Shown here: positions 34,416-43,641 of the stretch, in pieces
How positions within the stretch are numbered: position 1 is the stretch's first letter
How the letters are laid out: each line of letters starts with the position of its first letter
Assembly (NCBI GenBank): GCA_029960085.1
Contig: JASCPG010000012.1
Coordinates: 1 to 54,813, forward strand
Length of the DNA: 54,813 nucleotides
Source of the DNA: Microbacteriaceae bacterium PS02067
GTDB taxonomy: Bacteria; Actinomycetota; Actinomycetes; Actinomycetales; Microbacteriaceae
Direction of reading: 5' to 3'
Notes under the pieces: generated by a model
Seen by the model: the letters and a program-made list of their open reading frames with translations, nothing else
Told to the model about the DNA's origin: nothing
The model's database searches: none
Translations under genes and position numbers: made by a program

Positions 34416-36578
34416 TCAGTTCTTCGCGAGGGCCGCGCGCTCCTCCTGACCGAGCCGGCGACGCAACGCGTCGGCGACGCCCGGGTGGCTGAGGAGGGCC
34501 GGGTCCTCGGCGAGAAGCCGCTCGGCGGCAGCCCGTGCGGTCGCGATCAGGTCGGCGTCGGCGACGACGCGCAGCAGTCGCAGCGACGAGCGCGCACCCG
34601 ATTGCGCATCGCCCAGGACGTCTCCCTCGCCGCGCAGTTCGAGATCGACCTCGGCGAGGGCGAAGCCGTCCGTCGTCGCCGCGACGGCTTCGACGCGCGA
34701 ACGCGCGGGCGTTCCCGCGGGCGCCTCCGTGACGAGCAGGCAGAGCCCCGGCAACGCTCCGCGACCGACGCGTCCTCGCAGCTGGTGCAGCTGCGAGACG
34801 CCGAACCGGTCGGCCTCGAGGATCACCATCGTCGAGGCGTTCGGCACATCGACACCGACCTCGACGACGGTCGTCGCGACGAGGACGTCGATCTCCCCGC
34901 GCGCGAAGGCCTGCATGACGGCATCCTTCTGCTCCCCCGGCATCTTGCCATGGAGGGTCTCGACCCTGATCGCATCGAACGCGGGAAGGGTGGCGAGCAA
35001 CTCCCGTACCTGCACGACGCCCCAGCGCGTGCGTGGTTGTTCTCCCTCCAGGACGGGCGCGTCGGTCGGCGCCTCCTGGGCCTTCGCGCCCGCCTCGGCG
35101 TCGATCGCGGCGCACACGACGAACACCTGTCGCCCGAGCGCCACCTCTTCCGCGACGCGCTCCCAGACGCGCGTGAACCAGGCCGGCTTCTCGGCGAGAG
35201 GTGCCACGTGCGTCGCGATCCCGGCGCGGCCGGGCGGAAGCGACCGGATCGTGGAGACGTCGAGATCGCCGAAGACCGTCATCGCCACGGTGCGCGGGAT
35301 GGGCGTCGCCGTGAGCACCAGCACGTGCGGCGCGGTGCCCTTCGCCCGGAGCGTCTCACGCTGCTCGACTCCGAACCGGTGCTGCTCGTCGACGACGACG
35401 AGACCGAGGTCGGCGAAGGTCGTCGACGCGCTCAGGAGCGCGTGCGTGCCGACGACGATGCGCGCCTGCCCGGATGCCGCGCGCAGGGCGGCTTTGCGGC
35501 GCTCCGCGGCGGGGAGCTGGCCCGTGAGGAGCGTCGGCATGAGCTCGGGGGCGAGCTCCGGGCCGAGCAGTCGCGCGATCGAGCGCACGTGCTGCGCGGC
35601 GAGCACTTCGGTCGGCGCGATCAGAGCAGACTGGCCGCCGGACTGCGCGACCTGCAGCATCGCACGCAGGGCGACGAGGGTCTTGCCCGAGCCGACCTCG
35701 CCCTGCACGAGCCGGTTCATGGGCCAGGCGCCCTCGAGGTCGTGCGCGATGATGTCGCCGACCACGCGCTGGTCGTCCGTCCGCTCGAACGGCAGGCGCT
35801 CGTCGAACCGTTCGAGGAGAGCGCCGGCGGGGCGCGCCGTCGCCGACAACGCCCGGACGAACTGTCGCTGCTGCAGGAGCGCCGTCTGCAGGACGAACGC
35901 CTCGTGCATGCGCAGGGTCCTGCGTGCCGGCTCGACCTCGGACGGGTCCCGCGGCGCGTGGATGCCCCGCAGTGCGGTGTCCGCGTCGAGAAGCCCTTCG
36001 GAGGCCCGGAAGTCGTCCGGCAGCGGGTCCGGCACGGGGCCGAGCGTGCCGACCACCTCCTCGACGGCCTTCTGCACCTGCCAGCTCGCCACGGTGCTGG
36101 TCGCGGGGTAGATCGGGATCGGCGTGTTCTGGTGGACCTGGGCGTTGAGCCTCGCGGCATCCTCGTCCTCGAACAGCGCGTACTCGGGGTGCGCCAGCTG
36201 CTGATGACCCTTGAACTGACCGACCTTGCCGGAGAAGATGCCCTGCCGTCCGACCTGCAACTGGTCGGCGCGCCACTTCTGGTTGAAGAATGTGAGGGTG
36301 AGCGCGCCCTCGCCGTCGCTGATGACCGCTTCGACGATCGAGCCGTTGCGCTGCTTCATCGAGCGCACCGAGACGGAGCGGACCTCCGCGACGATCGTGA
36401 CCTGCTCGCCGAGCGGCAGCGACGCGATGGGGGTCAGCTCGCCCCGGCGGGCGTACCGCCGCGGGTAATGGTTCAGCAGGTCTCCGACGGTCTCCATGCC
36501 GAACGCGCGCTGGAACTTCGCCGCCGTCTGCGCCCCGACGACCTCGGCGAGGCTCGTGTCGAGCGTGACGGTGGACAT
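34416..36578 (-). CDS. recG: ATP-dependent DNA helicase RecG
   Basis: 720 aa. Helicase that reverses stalled replication forks. N-terminal wedge (OB fold, about 60-180), then SF2 motifs: QGEVGSGKTLVALRAM (Walker A), LIAPTEVLAAQHVRSI, DEQHRFGVEQR (DEQH box), LTATPIPRTVAMTVFGDL, VFVVCAAIDAE and LHQLRGRVGRGALPGLCLL (motif VI). It precedes coaD at 50 bases. Divergent from the acyltransferase gene. Confidence 0.96.
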   Translation of the reverse strand: MSTVTLDTSLAEVVGAQTAAKFQRAFGMETVGDLLNHYPRRYARRGELTPIASLPLGEQVTIVAEVRSVSVRSMKQRNGSIVEAVISDGEGALTLTFFNQKWRADQLQVGRQGIFSGKVGQFKGHQQLAHPEYALFEDEDAARLNAQVHQNTPIPIYPATSTVASWQVQKAVEEVVGTLGPVPDPLPDDFRASEGLLDADTALRGIHAPRDPSEVEPARRTLRMHEAFVLQTALLQQRQFVRALSATARPAGALLERFDERLPFERTDDQRVVGDIIAHDLEGAWPMNRLVQGEVGSGKTLVALRAMLQVAQSGGQSALIAPTEVLAAQHVRSIARLLGPELAPELMPTLLTGQLPAAERRKAALRAASGQARIVVGTHALLSASTTFADLGLVVVDEQHRFGVEQRETLRAKGTAPHVLVLTATPIPRTVAMTVFGDLDVSTIRSLPPGRAGIATHVAPLAEKPAWFTRVWERVAEEVALGRQVFVVCAAIDAEAGAKAQEAPTDAPVLEGEQPRTRWGVVQVRELLATLPAFDAIRVETLHGKMPGEQKDAVMQAFARGEIDVLVATTVVEVGVDVPNASTMVILEADRFGVSQLHQLRGRVGRGALPGLCLLVTEAPAGTPARSRVEAVAATTDGFALAEVDLELRGEGDVLGDAQSGARSSLRLLRVVADADLIATARAAAERLLAEDPALLSHPGVADALRRRLGQEERAALAKN

Positions 36579-36643
36579 GCGTCGAGTCTAGGCAGGGGTG
36601 GGGACGTACGCCCCGCACGGCATATGCGCCCGCGTAGCCTGCG

Positions 36644-37225
36644 ATGATGATCCGTCGCCTCGTCGCCCGCACGTTCTGGACGTTCAGTCGATGGAAACTG
36701 CGCACCGAGCCGGCGCCCACACGCCCGACGGTCCTCATCGGCGCACCGCACACCTCGAACTGGGACTTCGTCCTCATGCTGGCGATCGCCTGGCGACTCG
36801 GCATCCCCGTGCGCTGGCTCGGCAAGGCGAGCCTGTTCGCCGGCTGGCGGGGACCTGTCATGCGCGCGCTCGGCGGCATCCCCGTGCAGCGCGACGACGC
36901 GAGCCGCGTCGTCGGCGAGGTCGTCGAGCGCGTCCGGGCGGGCGAGGTGTTCGGCCTCGTCGTCACGCCCGACGGCACGCGCGGCGGGAACGCGTACTGG
37001 AAGAGCGGCTTCTACCGCATCGCCCGCGAGACCGGGATGCCCGTCACGCTCGGCTACGTCGACCGCACGACGATGACGACGGGCCTCGGTCCGACGATCG
37101 AACTCACGGGAGACGTGGGCGCCGACATGGACCGGATCCGCGCCTTCTACGCCGACAAGGCAGGATTGCGGCCGGAGCGACGCACCGAGCCGCGCCTGCA
37201 GAACGAGCGGCAGCCGGCGGCCTGA
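36644..37225 (+). CDS. short lysophospholipid acyltransferase (PlsC-like)
   Basis: 193 aa. LPLAT fold: the active site HTSNWD (about residue 36), then GKASLFAGWRGPVMRALGGI, PVQRDD, and VVTPDGTRGG in place of the usual PEGTR. Membrane-associated enzymes of this type acylate lysophosphatidate or related lipids; this short form without an N-terminal helix resembles those annotated simply as 1-acyl-glycerol-phosphate acyltransferase. A second, longer homologue is at 41430-42197. Confidence 0.88.
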   Translation: MMIRRLVARTFWTFSRWKLRTEPAPTRPTVLIGAPHTSNWDFVLMLAIAWRLGIPVRWLGKASLFAGWRGPVMRALGGIPVQRDDASRVVGEVVERVRAGEVFGLVVTPDGTRGGNAYWKSGFYRIARETGMPVTLGYVDRTTMTTGLGPTIELTGDVGADMDRIRAFYADKAGLRPERRTEPRLQNERQPAA

Positions 37226-37251
37226 CTCGCGCACCTCGGTAGGGTGGCTCC

Positions 37252-37815
37252 GTGACGCGCATCATCGCCGGGGCCGCCGGATCCCTCGCCCTCGCGGTGC
37301 CGGATGCCGGTACCCGCCCGACGAGCGACCGGGTGCGCGAGTCCCTGTTCGGTGCGCTGGAGTCCGCCGATCGACTCCACGGCGCCGCCGTGCTCGACCT
37401 GTATGCCGGGTCGGGTGCGCTCGGGCTCGAAGCCCTCAGTCGCGGGGCGGCGTCGGCCGACCTCGTCGAGAAGTCGCCACGCGCCGCGTCGGTGACCGAA
37501 CGCAATGCCCGCACGGTCGCGCGGGCGGTTCCGGGCGCGGTCGGGCGCGTGCACCGCGCCGCGGTGGATGCCTATCTGCGCAGCGCCACGACGGCGTTCG
37601 ACCTCGTGTTCGTCGACCCACCGTACGACCTCGACGAGACGTCGCTCACAGAGACGCTCGCCCTGTTGACACCCCGCCTGCACGAGGAGGCCGTCGTCGT
37701 CGTCGAGCGTGCGACACGCTCGGGCGAACCTCGACTACCCACGGGCCTCGTGCTCGACCGCGCCAAGAAGTACGGCGACACGACCCTGTGGTGGCTCACG
37801 CCGATCGCGGAGTGA
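37252..37815 (+). CDS. rsmD: 16S rRNA (guanine-966-N2)-methyltransferase
   Basis: 187 aa. Opens MTRIIAGAAGSLALAVPDAG, the family's typical start, followed by RPTSDRVRESLFGAL. SAM site DLYAGSGALGLEALSRGA and catalytic FVDPPYDLDE (DPPY of N2-guanine methylases). GTG start at 37252. Stops one base before thiL, which is convergent. Confidence 0.95.
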   Translation: MTRIIAGAAGSLALAVPDAGTRPTSDRVRESLFGALESADRLHGAAVLDLYAGSGALGLEALSRGAASADLVEKSPRAASVTERNARTVARAVPGAVGRVHRAAVDAYLRSATTAFDLVFVDPPYDLDETSLTETLALLTPRLHEEAVVVVERATRSGEPRLPTGLVLDRAKKYGDTTLWWLTPIAE

Positions 37816-37816
37816 C

Positions 37817-38794
37817 TCAGCCGAGCCCGGCGTCCCAATCGTGGTGGGGGTCCCACCCGAGGTGACCGGTCACGGCCTCTCCACCGACCGTCACAGCCGC
37901 GTCCCCCCGTGCCACGATGCGACCCACGGCGCGGTACCCCTCGGGCAGCGGTCCGGAGAAGCAGGCCAGGAGCGCGTGATCCTCACCGCCGCGGAGAGCC
38001 GCGTCGTCGGCGACGGCGTCGAGATCGACGGTGACGCCCGAGGCATCCGCGAGCCGCGTGGCATCCAGCAGCAGGCCGTCCGACACGTCCATGAGCGCCG
38101 TCGCGCCGCCGCGCGCCGCGACGACGCCGAGGCTTACCGGCGGCCGGGGGCGCAGCTGAGCCGTGAGGTCGCGGCGCTCCGCGGCGGTCAGGATTGCATC
38201 GTCCACCGGGACCGGCGTGCCGGCGCCGTCGCGGAAGCGATCGAACAGCAGCGTGATCCCGCGGGCCGCGGGCCCGACCTCCCCGGCGAGTGCCACCGTG
38301 TCGCCCGGCCGGGCGCCTGAGCGCAGCACGGGCTCCGTGCCGTCGAGCACGCCGAACGCCGTCACGGCGATCGTGAGGGTGTCGGATGCCGTGAGGTCGC
38401 CGCCTTCGACGGCGCAGCCCGGGGCGAGCTCCTCGCACGCGGTGCGGAGCCCACGCGCGAGCTCTTCGACGAAGTGCACGCTCGTGGCATCCGGCAGGGC
38501 GAGCGCGACGAACAGCGCCGTCGGGCGCGCGCCCATCGCGGCGATGTCGGCGAGGTTGACCGCCGCCGCCTTCCAGCCGAGGTCGAACCCGCTTGACCAG
38601 GCCAGGCGGAAGTCGGGACCGTGCACGAGGGTGTCGGTCGACACGACGGCGCGCCCGCCGGGAACAGCGAGGACCGCGGCGTCGTCCCCCGGGCCGACGA
38701 GCGCCTCGGAGGATCCGCTCAGGGCGTCGAAGACGCGACGCAGGAGCGCCCGCTCACCGAGCTCGCCGACCGTCGTCTCGTCTGCCGCGTGCAT
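37817..38794 (-). CDS. thiL: thiamine-monophosphate kinase
   Basis: 325 aa. Last step of thiamine pyrophosphate synthesis. The AIR-synthase-like motifs are visible: VGPGDDAAVLAVPGGRAVVS, TDTLVHGPDFRLAWSSGFDL, AVNLADIAAMGARPTALFVA (Mg/ATP binding), VEGGDLTASDTLTIAVTAFG and MDVSDGLLLDATRLADASGV. The start at 38794 precedes the first conserved block by a short tail. Divergent from the DUF3515 lipoprotein with 22 bases between starts. Confidence 0.95.
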   Translation of the reverse strand: MHAADETTVGELGERALLRRVFDALSGSSEALVGPGDDAAVLAVPGGRAVVSTDTLVHGPDFRLAWSSGFDLGWKAAAVNLADIAAMGARPTALFVALALPDATSVHFVEELARGLRTACEELAPGCAVEGGDLTASDTLTIAVTAFGVLDGTEPVLRSGARPGDTVALAGEVGPAARGITLLFDRFRDGAGTPVPVDDAILTAAERRDLTAQLRPRPPVSLGVVAARGGATALMDVSDGLLLDATRLADASGVTVDLDAVADDAALRGGEDHALLACFSGPLPEGYRAVGRIVARGDAAVTVGGEAVTGHLGWDPHHDWDAGLG

Positions 38795-38816
38795 CCCTCC
38801 ACGGTAGCCTGGACGT

Positions 38817-39296
38817 GTGACCCGTACGCGTTCCGCCGCCCTCCTCCTCGCGGTGCTCGGCGTCGCGGGGCTTCTCACGGGGTGCTCGACGACGGTGTCG
38901 ATGACGCCCGCCGCCGGGGCGAACGATCCGGCGTGCGCGGCGGTCACGGTGCGCCTCGGTCAGAAGGTCGCGGGTCAGGAACGCCGTTGGACCGACGCGC
39001 AGGCGACGGGCGCCTGGGGCAATGCCGACGACGGCACGACCGTGCTTCTCACCTGCGGGCTCCCCGAAGCGGGCCCCTCGACGCTCCCCTGCGACTCGCG
39101 CGGCGGTGTGGACTGGCTCATCGACGACTCCGAGGCGCCGAAGTACCGGTTCACGACGTTCGGGCGCTCGCCGGCGGTCGAGGTCTACCTCGACTACGAC
39201 AAGGTCAGCGGGTCGGAGGCGCTCAGCGATCTCGCCCCCGCCGTACAGCAGCTCCCCGCCACGGGCGCGGCCTGCACGGAGCGCCCGACGGACTGA
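38817..39296 (+). CDS. DUF3515 family lipoprotein
   Basis: 159 aa. Signal peptide with lipobox LLTGC (Cys at about 23), then family features: PACAAVTVRLG, CGLPEAGPSTLPC and VDWLIDD, and YKVSGSEALSDLAPAVQQLP-like ending. Conserved Cys residues probably form disulfides outside the cell. Function unknown; DUF3515 genes typically lie beside ddl or thiL in actinobacteria. GTG start. Converges on ddl with 7 bases between stops. Confidence 0.9.
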   Translation: MTRTRSAALLLAVLGVAGLLTGCSTTVSMTPAAGANDPACAAVTVRLGQKVAGQERRWTDAQATGAWGNADDGTTVLLTCGLPEAGPSTLPCDSRGGVDWLIDDSEAPKYRFTTFGRSPAVEVYLDYDKVSGSEALSDLAPAVQQLPATGAACTERPTD

Positions 39297-39303
39297 GCAG
39301 GGC

Positions 39304-40392
39304 TCAGCCGCGTCGCTCGATCGCGAGGTCGATCAGTTCGCTGATCAGGTCGGGGTAGGTGAGGCCCGAGGCGATCCAGCACGTCGGGAACATCGAGATC
39401 GGCGTGAAGCCGGGCATCGTGTTGACCTCGTTGACGAAGAACTCGGTGCCCGTGTAGAAGAAGTCGACGCGGGACAGGCCCTCGCCGCCGACCGCCTCGA
39501 ACGCGCGCGCCGCGATCCGCTGCATCTCGGCGAGTTCCCCGGGCTGAAGCTCGGCAGGGCAGACGAGGTCGATTCCCGGGGCATCCAGGTACTTCGCCTC
39601 GAAGTCGTAGAAGTCCCGCCCCGTGATGACGATCTCCCCCGCGACGCTCACGCGCGGCGCGCCCCCGTCGCGACCCTCGAGCACACCGCACTCGACCTCA
39701 CGGCCCGACACCGCCTGCTCGACGAGCACGGTGCCGTCTTCTGCGAACGCCGTCTCGAGCGCCGCGTCGAGCTCGGACCAGTCCGACACCTTCGACACGC
39801 CGACGCTCGAACCCGCGCGGGCCGGCTTCACGAACGCGGGAAGACCCAGCGAACGGATGCGCCGCTCCCACAGGTCGCGGTCGTGCTCGAGACCGGCACG
39901 GGTCACCGAGACCCACGGCACGACCGGCACTCCGGCCGCCTTCAGCACCTGCTTCGTCGTGTGCTTGTCCATGCCGATCGCCGACATGAGCAGGCCCGCG
40001 CCGACGTACGGCAGGTCTAGGAGCTCCAGGAAGCCCTGGATCGTGCCGTCCTCGCCGAAGCGGCCGTGGAGGATCGGGAACACGACATCGACGTCGCCGA
40101 GCGAGCGGATGCCCGTGGCATCCGCGACTTTCAGCTCGCGCGACAGGGCCGAGTCCGGCCACAGGATGCGCGTGCCGTTGTCGACAACCTCCGGGAGGTG
40201 CGAGGGGTCGAGCGAGAACTTGTCCGGATCGTCGTCCTCGAGGACGAACGCCCCGTCGCGCGTGATACCGATCGGAATGACGTCGAAGCGATCGCGGTCA
40301 ATTGCCCGCAGTACGCCCCCGGCCGTTGCGGAGCTGATCGAGTGCTCGCTGGAGCGACCGCCGAAGAGCACCGCCACCACCGCTCTGTCCAT
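39304..40392 (-). CDS. ddl: D-alanine--D-alanine ligase
   Basis: 362 aa. Makes the D-Ala-D-Ala dipeptide of peptidoglycan. ATP-grasp ligase: VLFGGRSSEHSISSATA (first Gly-rich loop), VFPILHGRFGEDGTIQGFLE, GMDKHTTKQVLKAAGVPVVP, KPARAGSSVGVSKV and FFVNEVNTMPGFTPISMFP (Mg/substrate). This sequence pattern is of the D-Ala-D-Ala rather than the D-Ala-D-Lac type, an inference. Its first 95 bases overlap the end of gpsA. Confidence 0.95.
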   Translation of the reverse strand: MDRAVVAVLFGGRSSEHSISSATAGGVLRAIDRDRFDVIPIGITRDGAFVLEDDDPDKFSLDPSHLPEVVDNGTRILWPDSALSRELKVADATGIRSLGDVDVVFPILHGRFGEDGTIQGFLELLDLPYVGAGLLMSAIGMDKHTTKQVLKAAGVPVVPWVSVTRAGLEHDRDLWERRIRSLGLPAFVKPARAGSSVGVSKVSDWSELDAALETAFAEDGTVLVEQAVSGREVECGVLEGRDGGAPRVSVAGEIVITGRDFYDFEAKYLDAPGIDLVCPAELQPGELAEMQRIAARAFEAVGGEGLSRVDFFYTGTEFFVNEVNTMPGFTPISMFPTCWIASGLTYPDLISELIDLAIERRG

Positions 40393-41455
40393 TCTGGGTC
40401 CTCTCACCCGTGGGTTTGTCGTCATCCGTCGTGAGGTGCGGGGCGATGTCGCGCGGGTTCATGGTGCCGTCGAGCACCATCTTCACCTGCTCGACGATCG
40501 GCATGAGCACGCCCGAGTCGCGGGCGAGCTGCAGCACGGGCGCGACCGACGCGAGCCCCTCCGCCGTCTGGTTCATCTGCTTCACGACGTCCTGGAAGCT
40601 GTACCCCTGGCCGAGCAGGCGCCCCGCCGTGTTGTTGCGGCTGAGCGGCGACTGGCACGTCGCGATGAGGTCGCCGAGGCCGGCGAGCCCCTGCAGGGTC
40701 TCGGGCTGCGCGCCGCGGGCGACGGCGAAGTCCGTCATCTCGACGAGGCCGCGCGTGATGATCGACGCCTTCGTGTTCTCGCCGTAGCCCACACCGTCGA
40801 CGATCCCGATCGCGACGGCGATCAGGTTCTTCAGCACGCCCCCGAACTCGGTACCGATGACGTCGGTGTTCACGAACGTCCGGAAGTAGGAGTTCCGCGC
40901 CCGCAGCGCGACCGCCTCCGCCGTGTCCCGGCTCGTCGAGGAGATCACGGCGGCGGTCGGCTGCTCGCGCGCGATCTCGAGGGCGAGGTTGGGGCCGGAT
41001 GCCACGGCGATGCGCGACGGATCGCAGTGCAGCTCCTGCTCGATGACCTGGCTCATGCGCAGGCCGGAACGCTTCTCGACGCCCTTCATGAGGGAGACGA
41101 CGGGAGCATCCGTGCCGGCGATGAGGGGACGCACCGCCTTGAGGTTCTGACGCAGGGCCTGGCTCGAGATCGCGAGGTACACCTGCGATGCGCCCTCGAG
41201 CGCCTCGGACAGGTGGGAGGTCGCCGACATCGTGCGCGGCAGGTTGATCCCGGGGAGGTACTCGCTGTTGCGGTGGCCCTCGTGGATCTCCTGGGCGAGT
41301 TCGGCGCGGCGGGCCCACATGACGACGTGCGCCCCGCCGTCGGCGAGGACCTTCCCGAACGTCGTGCCCCAGCTGCCGGCGCCGATGACGGCGATGCGGG
41401 GACGTGCCGGCTCGCCTCTGCGATCGTTCCTAGGAGTCAAGTCGCCCCGTCTCAC
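40298..41455 (-). CDS. gpsA: glycerol-3-phosphate dehydrogenase [NAD(P)+]
   Basis: 385 aa. Reduces dihydroxyacetone phosphate to glycerol 3-phosphate for phospholipid synthesis. NAD(P) loop IAVIGAGSWGTTFGKVLADG; catalytic NLIAVAIGIVDGVGYGENTK (Lys), then SIITRGLVEMTDFAVARGA and GDLIATCQSPLSRN. After the conserved end (about residue 350) a basic Gly/Arg tail of about 35 residues runs through the start of ddl, an unusual 95-base overlap in a different frame. Start is GTG 41455 (overlaps plsC by 26 bases) or TTG 41440. Confidence 0.93.
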   Translation of the reverse strand: MRRGDLTPRNDRRGEPARPRIAVIGAGSWGTTFGKVLADGGAHVVMWARRAELAQEIHEGHRNSEYLPGINLPRTMSATSHLSEALEGASQVYLAISSQALRQNLKAVRPLIAGTDAPVVSLMKGVEKRSGLRMSQVIEQELHCDPSRIAVASGPNLALEIAREQPTAAVISSTSRDTAEAVALRARNSYFRTFVNTDVIGTEFGGVLKNLIAVAIGIVDGVGYGENTKASIITRGLVEMTDFAVARGAQPETLQGLAGLGDLIATCQSPLSRNNTAGRLLGQGYSFQDVVKQMNQTAEGLASVAPVLQLARDSGVLMPIVEQVKMVLDGTMNPRDIAPHLTTDDDKPTGERTQNGQSGGGGALRRSLQRALDQLRNGRGRTAGN

Positions 41456-42197
41456 TCTGACCGTGCTCCGCGGGGTTCCAGCGCTCCGCGGGCGGCTCTT
41501 CGCCGCGCAGCTCCCCCATCAGCCGGGAGATGTCCGCCATCACGGCATCCGTCGCGGCGACGAGCCGGGTGTTCGTCCGAGGGCCGGAGCGGAACTCCTC
41601 GAGGTCGACCGGCGTACCGACCTTCACGCGGACCCGCTTGCGCAGCGGCCACATGCTGAACTTGCCGTAGGGCGGGAGGATCCGCTGCACCCCCCAGGTC
41701 GCAACGGGGATCACGGGAAGATCCCCTGCGAGCGCGAGCCGCACGACCCCGGTCTTGCCACGCATCGGCCACAGGTCCGGGTCGCGGGTGAGCGATCCCT
41801 CCGGGTAGACGATGACGCCACGGCCGTGCTCGACGAGATCCTCGGCCTGGCTGATCGTCTGCTTCGCCGCGGATGCCGTGGACGACCGCGCCACGGGGAT
41901 CATCCCCGTGGCCCGCAGTGCCGCCCCCAGCACCGGGATCTTGAAGAGGCTCTCCTTCGCCATGAACCGGGGCGCCCGCCCGAGCCGCCACGTCGCGGCC
42001 GCGACGATGATCGGGTCGAACTCGCTGTAGTGGTTCGGGGCGAGGATGTAGGCGCCCTCCGTCGGGAGGTTCTCGGCGCCCTCGATCTCGATCTTCGCGA
42101 TGAGTCCGGTGAGCGGCACGACGACCGCCGCGAGCGGCCAGAAGGCGCTCGGGCGGGTCTTCTCCGAAGAGGCGCGGCGGCGCGGGCTCTGCGACAC
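41430..42197 (-). CDS. plsC: 1-acyl-sn-glycerol-3-phosphate acyltransferase (PlsC)
   Basis: 255 aa. Adds the second acyl chain to lysophosphatidate. N-terminal hydrophobic helix (FWPLAAVVVPLTGLIAKIE), active site APNHYSEFDPIIVAA (H(X4)D), then KESLFKIPVLGAALRATGMI and VIVYPEGSLTRDP (PEGT-like block). C-terminal region less conserved. It sits three bases from murA and overlaps gpsA, forming the phospholipid/peptidoglycan cluster. Confidence 0.94.
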   Translation of the reverse strand: MSQSPRRRASSEKTRPSAFWPLAAVVVPLTGLIAKIEIEGAENLPTEGAYILAPNHYSEFDPIIVAAATWRLGRAPRFMAKESLFKIPVLGAALRATGMIPVARSSTASAAKQTISQAEDLVEHGRGVIVYPEGSLTRDPDLWPMRGKTGVVRLALAGDLPVIPVATWGVQRILPPYGKFSMWPLRKRVRVKVGTPVDLEEFRSGPRTNTRLVAATDAVMADISRLMGELRGEEPPAERWNPAEHGQSETGRLDS

Positions 42198-42200
42198 CGG

Positions 42201-43571
42201 TCAGCCTGCGACGTCGAAGTCGGCGCCGAGCGCGGTCAGCTTGTCGAGGAACTTCTCATACCCGCGGCGGATGATCTCGACGTTACGCACGGTCGACTCG
42301 CCCTCGGCCGCGAGCGCCGCGATCACGTAGCTGTACCCGCCGCGCAGATCGGGGACGACGACGTCCGCACCGTGCAGGGGCGTGGGCCCGTTGATGACCG
42401 CGGCCTGCTCGAGGGCGCGACGCGCGACCCGCCGATCCGGGCTCGCGATGCCCTCGGGGTGCACGACGATGTCGGCACCCATCTTGTTGAGCGCCTGCGT
42501 GAACCCGAGACGATTCTCGTACACGGTCTCGTGCACGGTCGAGGTGCCATCGGCCTGCGTGAGGGCGACGATGAGCGGCTGCTGCCAGTCCGTCATGAAG
42601 CCCGGGTGCACGTCGGTCTCGACGACGACGGGCTTGAGCTCTCCCCCACGGCGGAAGCGGATGCCGTCCTCCGCGATGTCGAAGTCGCCGCCGGCCTTGC
42701 GGAACACGTTCAGGAACGTCAGCATCTCGGGCTGCTTGGCGCCGCCCACGAAGATGTCGCCGTCGGTCGCGAGCGCCGCGCACGCCCACGAGGCGGCCTC
42801 GTTGCGATCGAAGATGCAGCGGTGGTCGTATCCGCGGAGCGAGTCGACACCTTCGATGAAGATGACGCGGTTCGGCTCGTAGGAGATGATCGCGCCCATC
42901 TTCTGCAGGACGGCGATCAGGTCCATGATCTCCGGCTCGATGGCCGCACCCCGCAGCTCCGTCGTGCCCTTCGCGCGGACGGCGGTCAGGAGCACCTGCT
43001 CCGTCGCCCCGACGCTCGGGTACGGCAGGGTGATGTCGGCGCCGTGGAGGCCGTTGGGCGCCGACAGGCGGATGCCGCTCGGCAGCTTGTCGACCGTGGC
43101 GCCGAACGCGCGCAGCGCATCGAGGTGGAAATCGATGGGGCGATCGCCGATGCGGCATCCGCCGAGGTCGGGGATGAATGCCTGACCGAGCAGGTGAAGC
43201 AGTGGACCGCAGAAGAGGATGGGGATGCGTGACGCGCCCGCGTGCGCGTCGATCTCCTCGATGTGCGCGGACACGGCTCCGCTCGGGTCGAGGCGCAGCA
43301 CGCCCTCCCCGTCGTCTTCGATCGCCACACCGTGCACCTCGAGGAGCGACCGCACGACCTGCACGTCGCTGATGTCGGGCACATCGCGCAGGACGCTCTC
43401 CGTCTCACCGAGGAGGGAGGCGACCATCGCCTTGGTGGCGAGGTTCTTCGCCCCCTTGACCTCGACACGACCCGTGAGCGGTCTGCCGCCGCGGATCTTC
43501 AGGACCTGACCGGAACGGTCGGTTCCCCCGCTGGGCTGCGGCGCCGAAGAGTCGCTGAGGAGGGTGTTCAT
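42201..43571 (-). CDS. murA: UDP-N-acetylglucosamine 1-carboxyvinyltransferase
   Basis: 456 aa. First committed step of peptidoglycan synthesis (enolpyruvyl transfer to UDP-GlcNAc). N-terminal KIRGGRPLTGRVEVKGAKNL with the PEP-binding Lys and Asn, then the catalytic cysteine in GGCRIGDRPIDFHLDALRAF (the fosfomycin target). Also ITLPYPSVGATEQVLLTAV and the C-terminal VPDLRGGYSYVIAALAAEGE. Slightly long N-terminus (about 25 residues). Start ATG 43571. Last gene of the leuC-leuD-murA-plsC-gpsA-ddl run. Confidence 0.94.
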   Translation of the reverse strand: MNTLLSDSSAPQPSGGTDRSGQVLKIRGGRPLTGRVEVKGAKNLATKAMVASLLGETESVLRDVPDISDVQVVRSLLEVHGVAIEDDGEGVLRLDPSGAVSAHIEEIDAHAGASRIPILFCGPLLHLLGQAFIPDLGGCRIGDRPIDFHLDALRAFGATVDKLPSGIRLSAPNGLHGADITLPYPSVGATEQVLLTAVRAKGTTELRGAAIEPEIMDLIAVLQKMGAIISYEPNRVIFIEGVDSLRGYDHRCIFDRNEAASWACAALATDGDIFVGGAKQPEMLTFLNVFRKAGGDFDIAEDGIRFRRGGELKPVVVETDVHPGFMTDWQQPLIVALTQADGTSTVHETVYENRLGFTQALNKMGADIVVHPEGIASPDRRVARRALEQAAVINGPTPLHGADVVVPDLRGGYSYVIAALAAEGESTVRNVEIIRRGYEKFLDKLTALGADFDVAG

Positions 43572-43641
43572 GAATCGGACCTCACTTGTGGTGTCGAGGG
43601 CGGGCCTGCGTCTCCCCGGGTGCGGGGGCGCCGGGCTCGGG

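Noticed and set aside
36644..37225. Considered a truncated duplicate of the acyltransferase at 41430-42197
   Set aside because: It has its own complete H(X4)D and PDGTR motifs, only distant similarity and normal length for the short subfamily.
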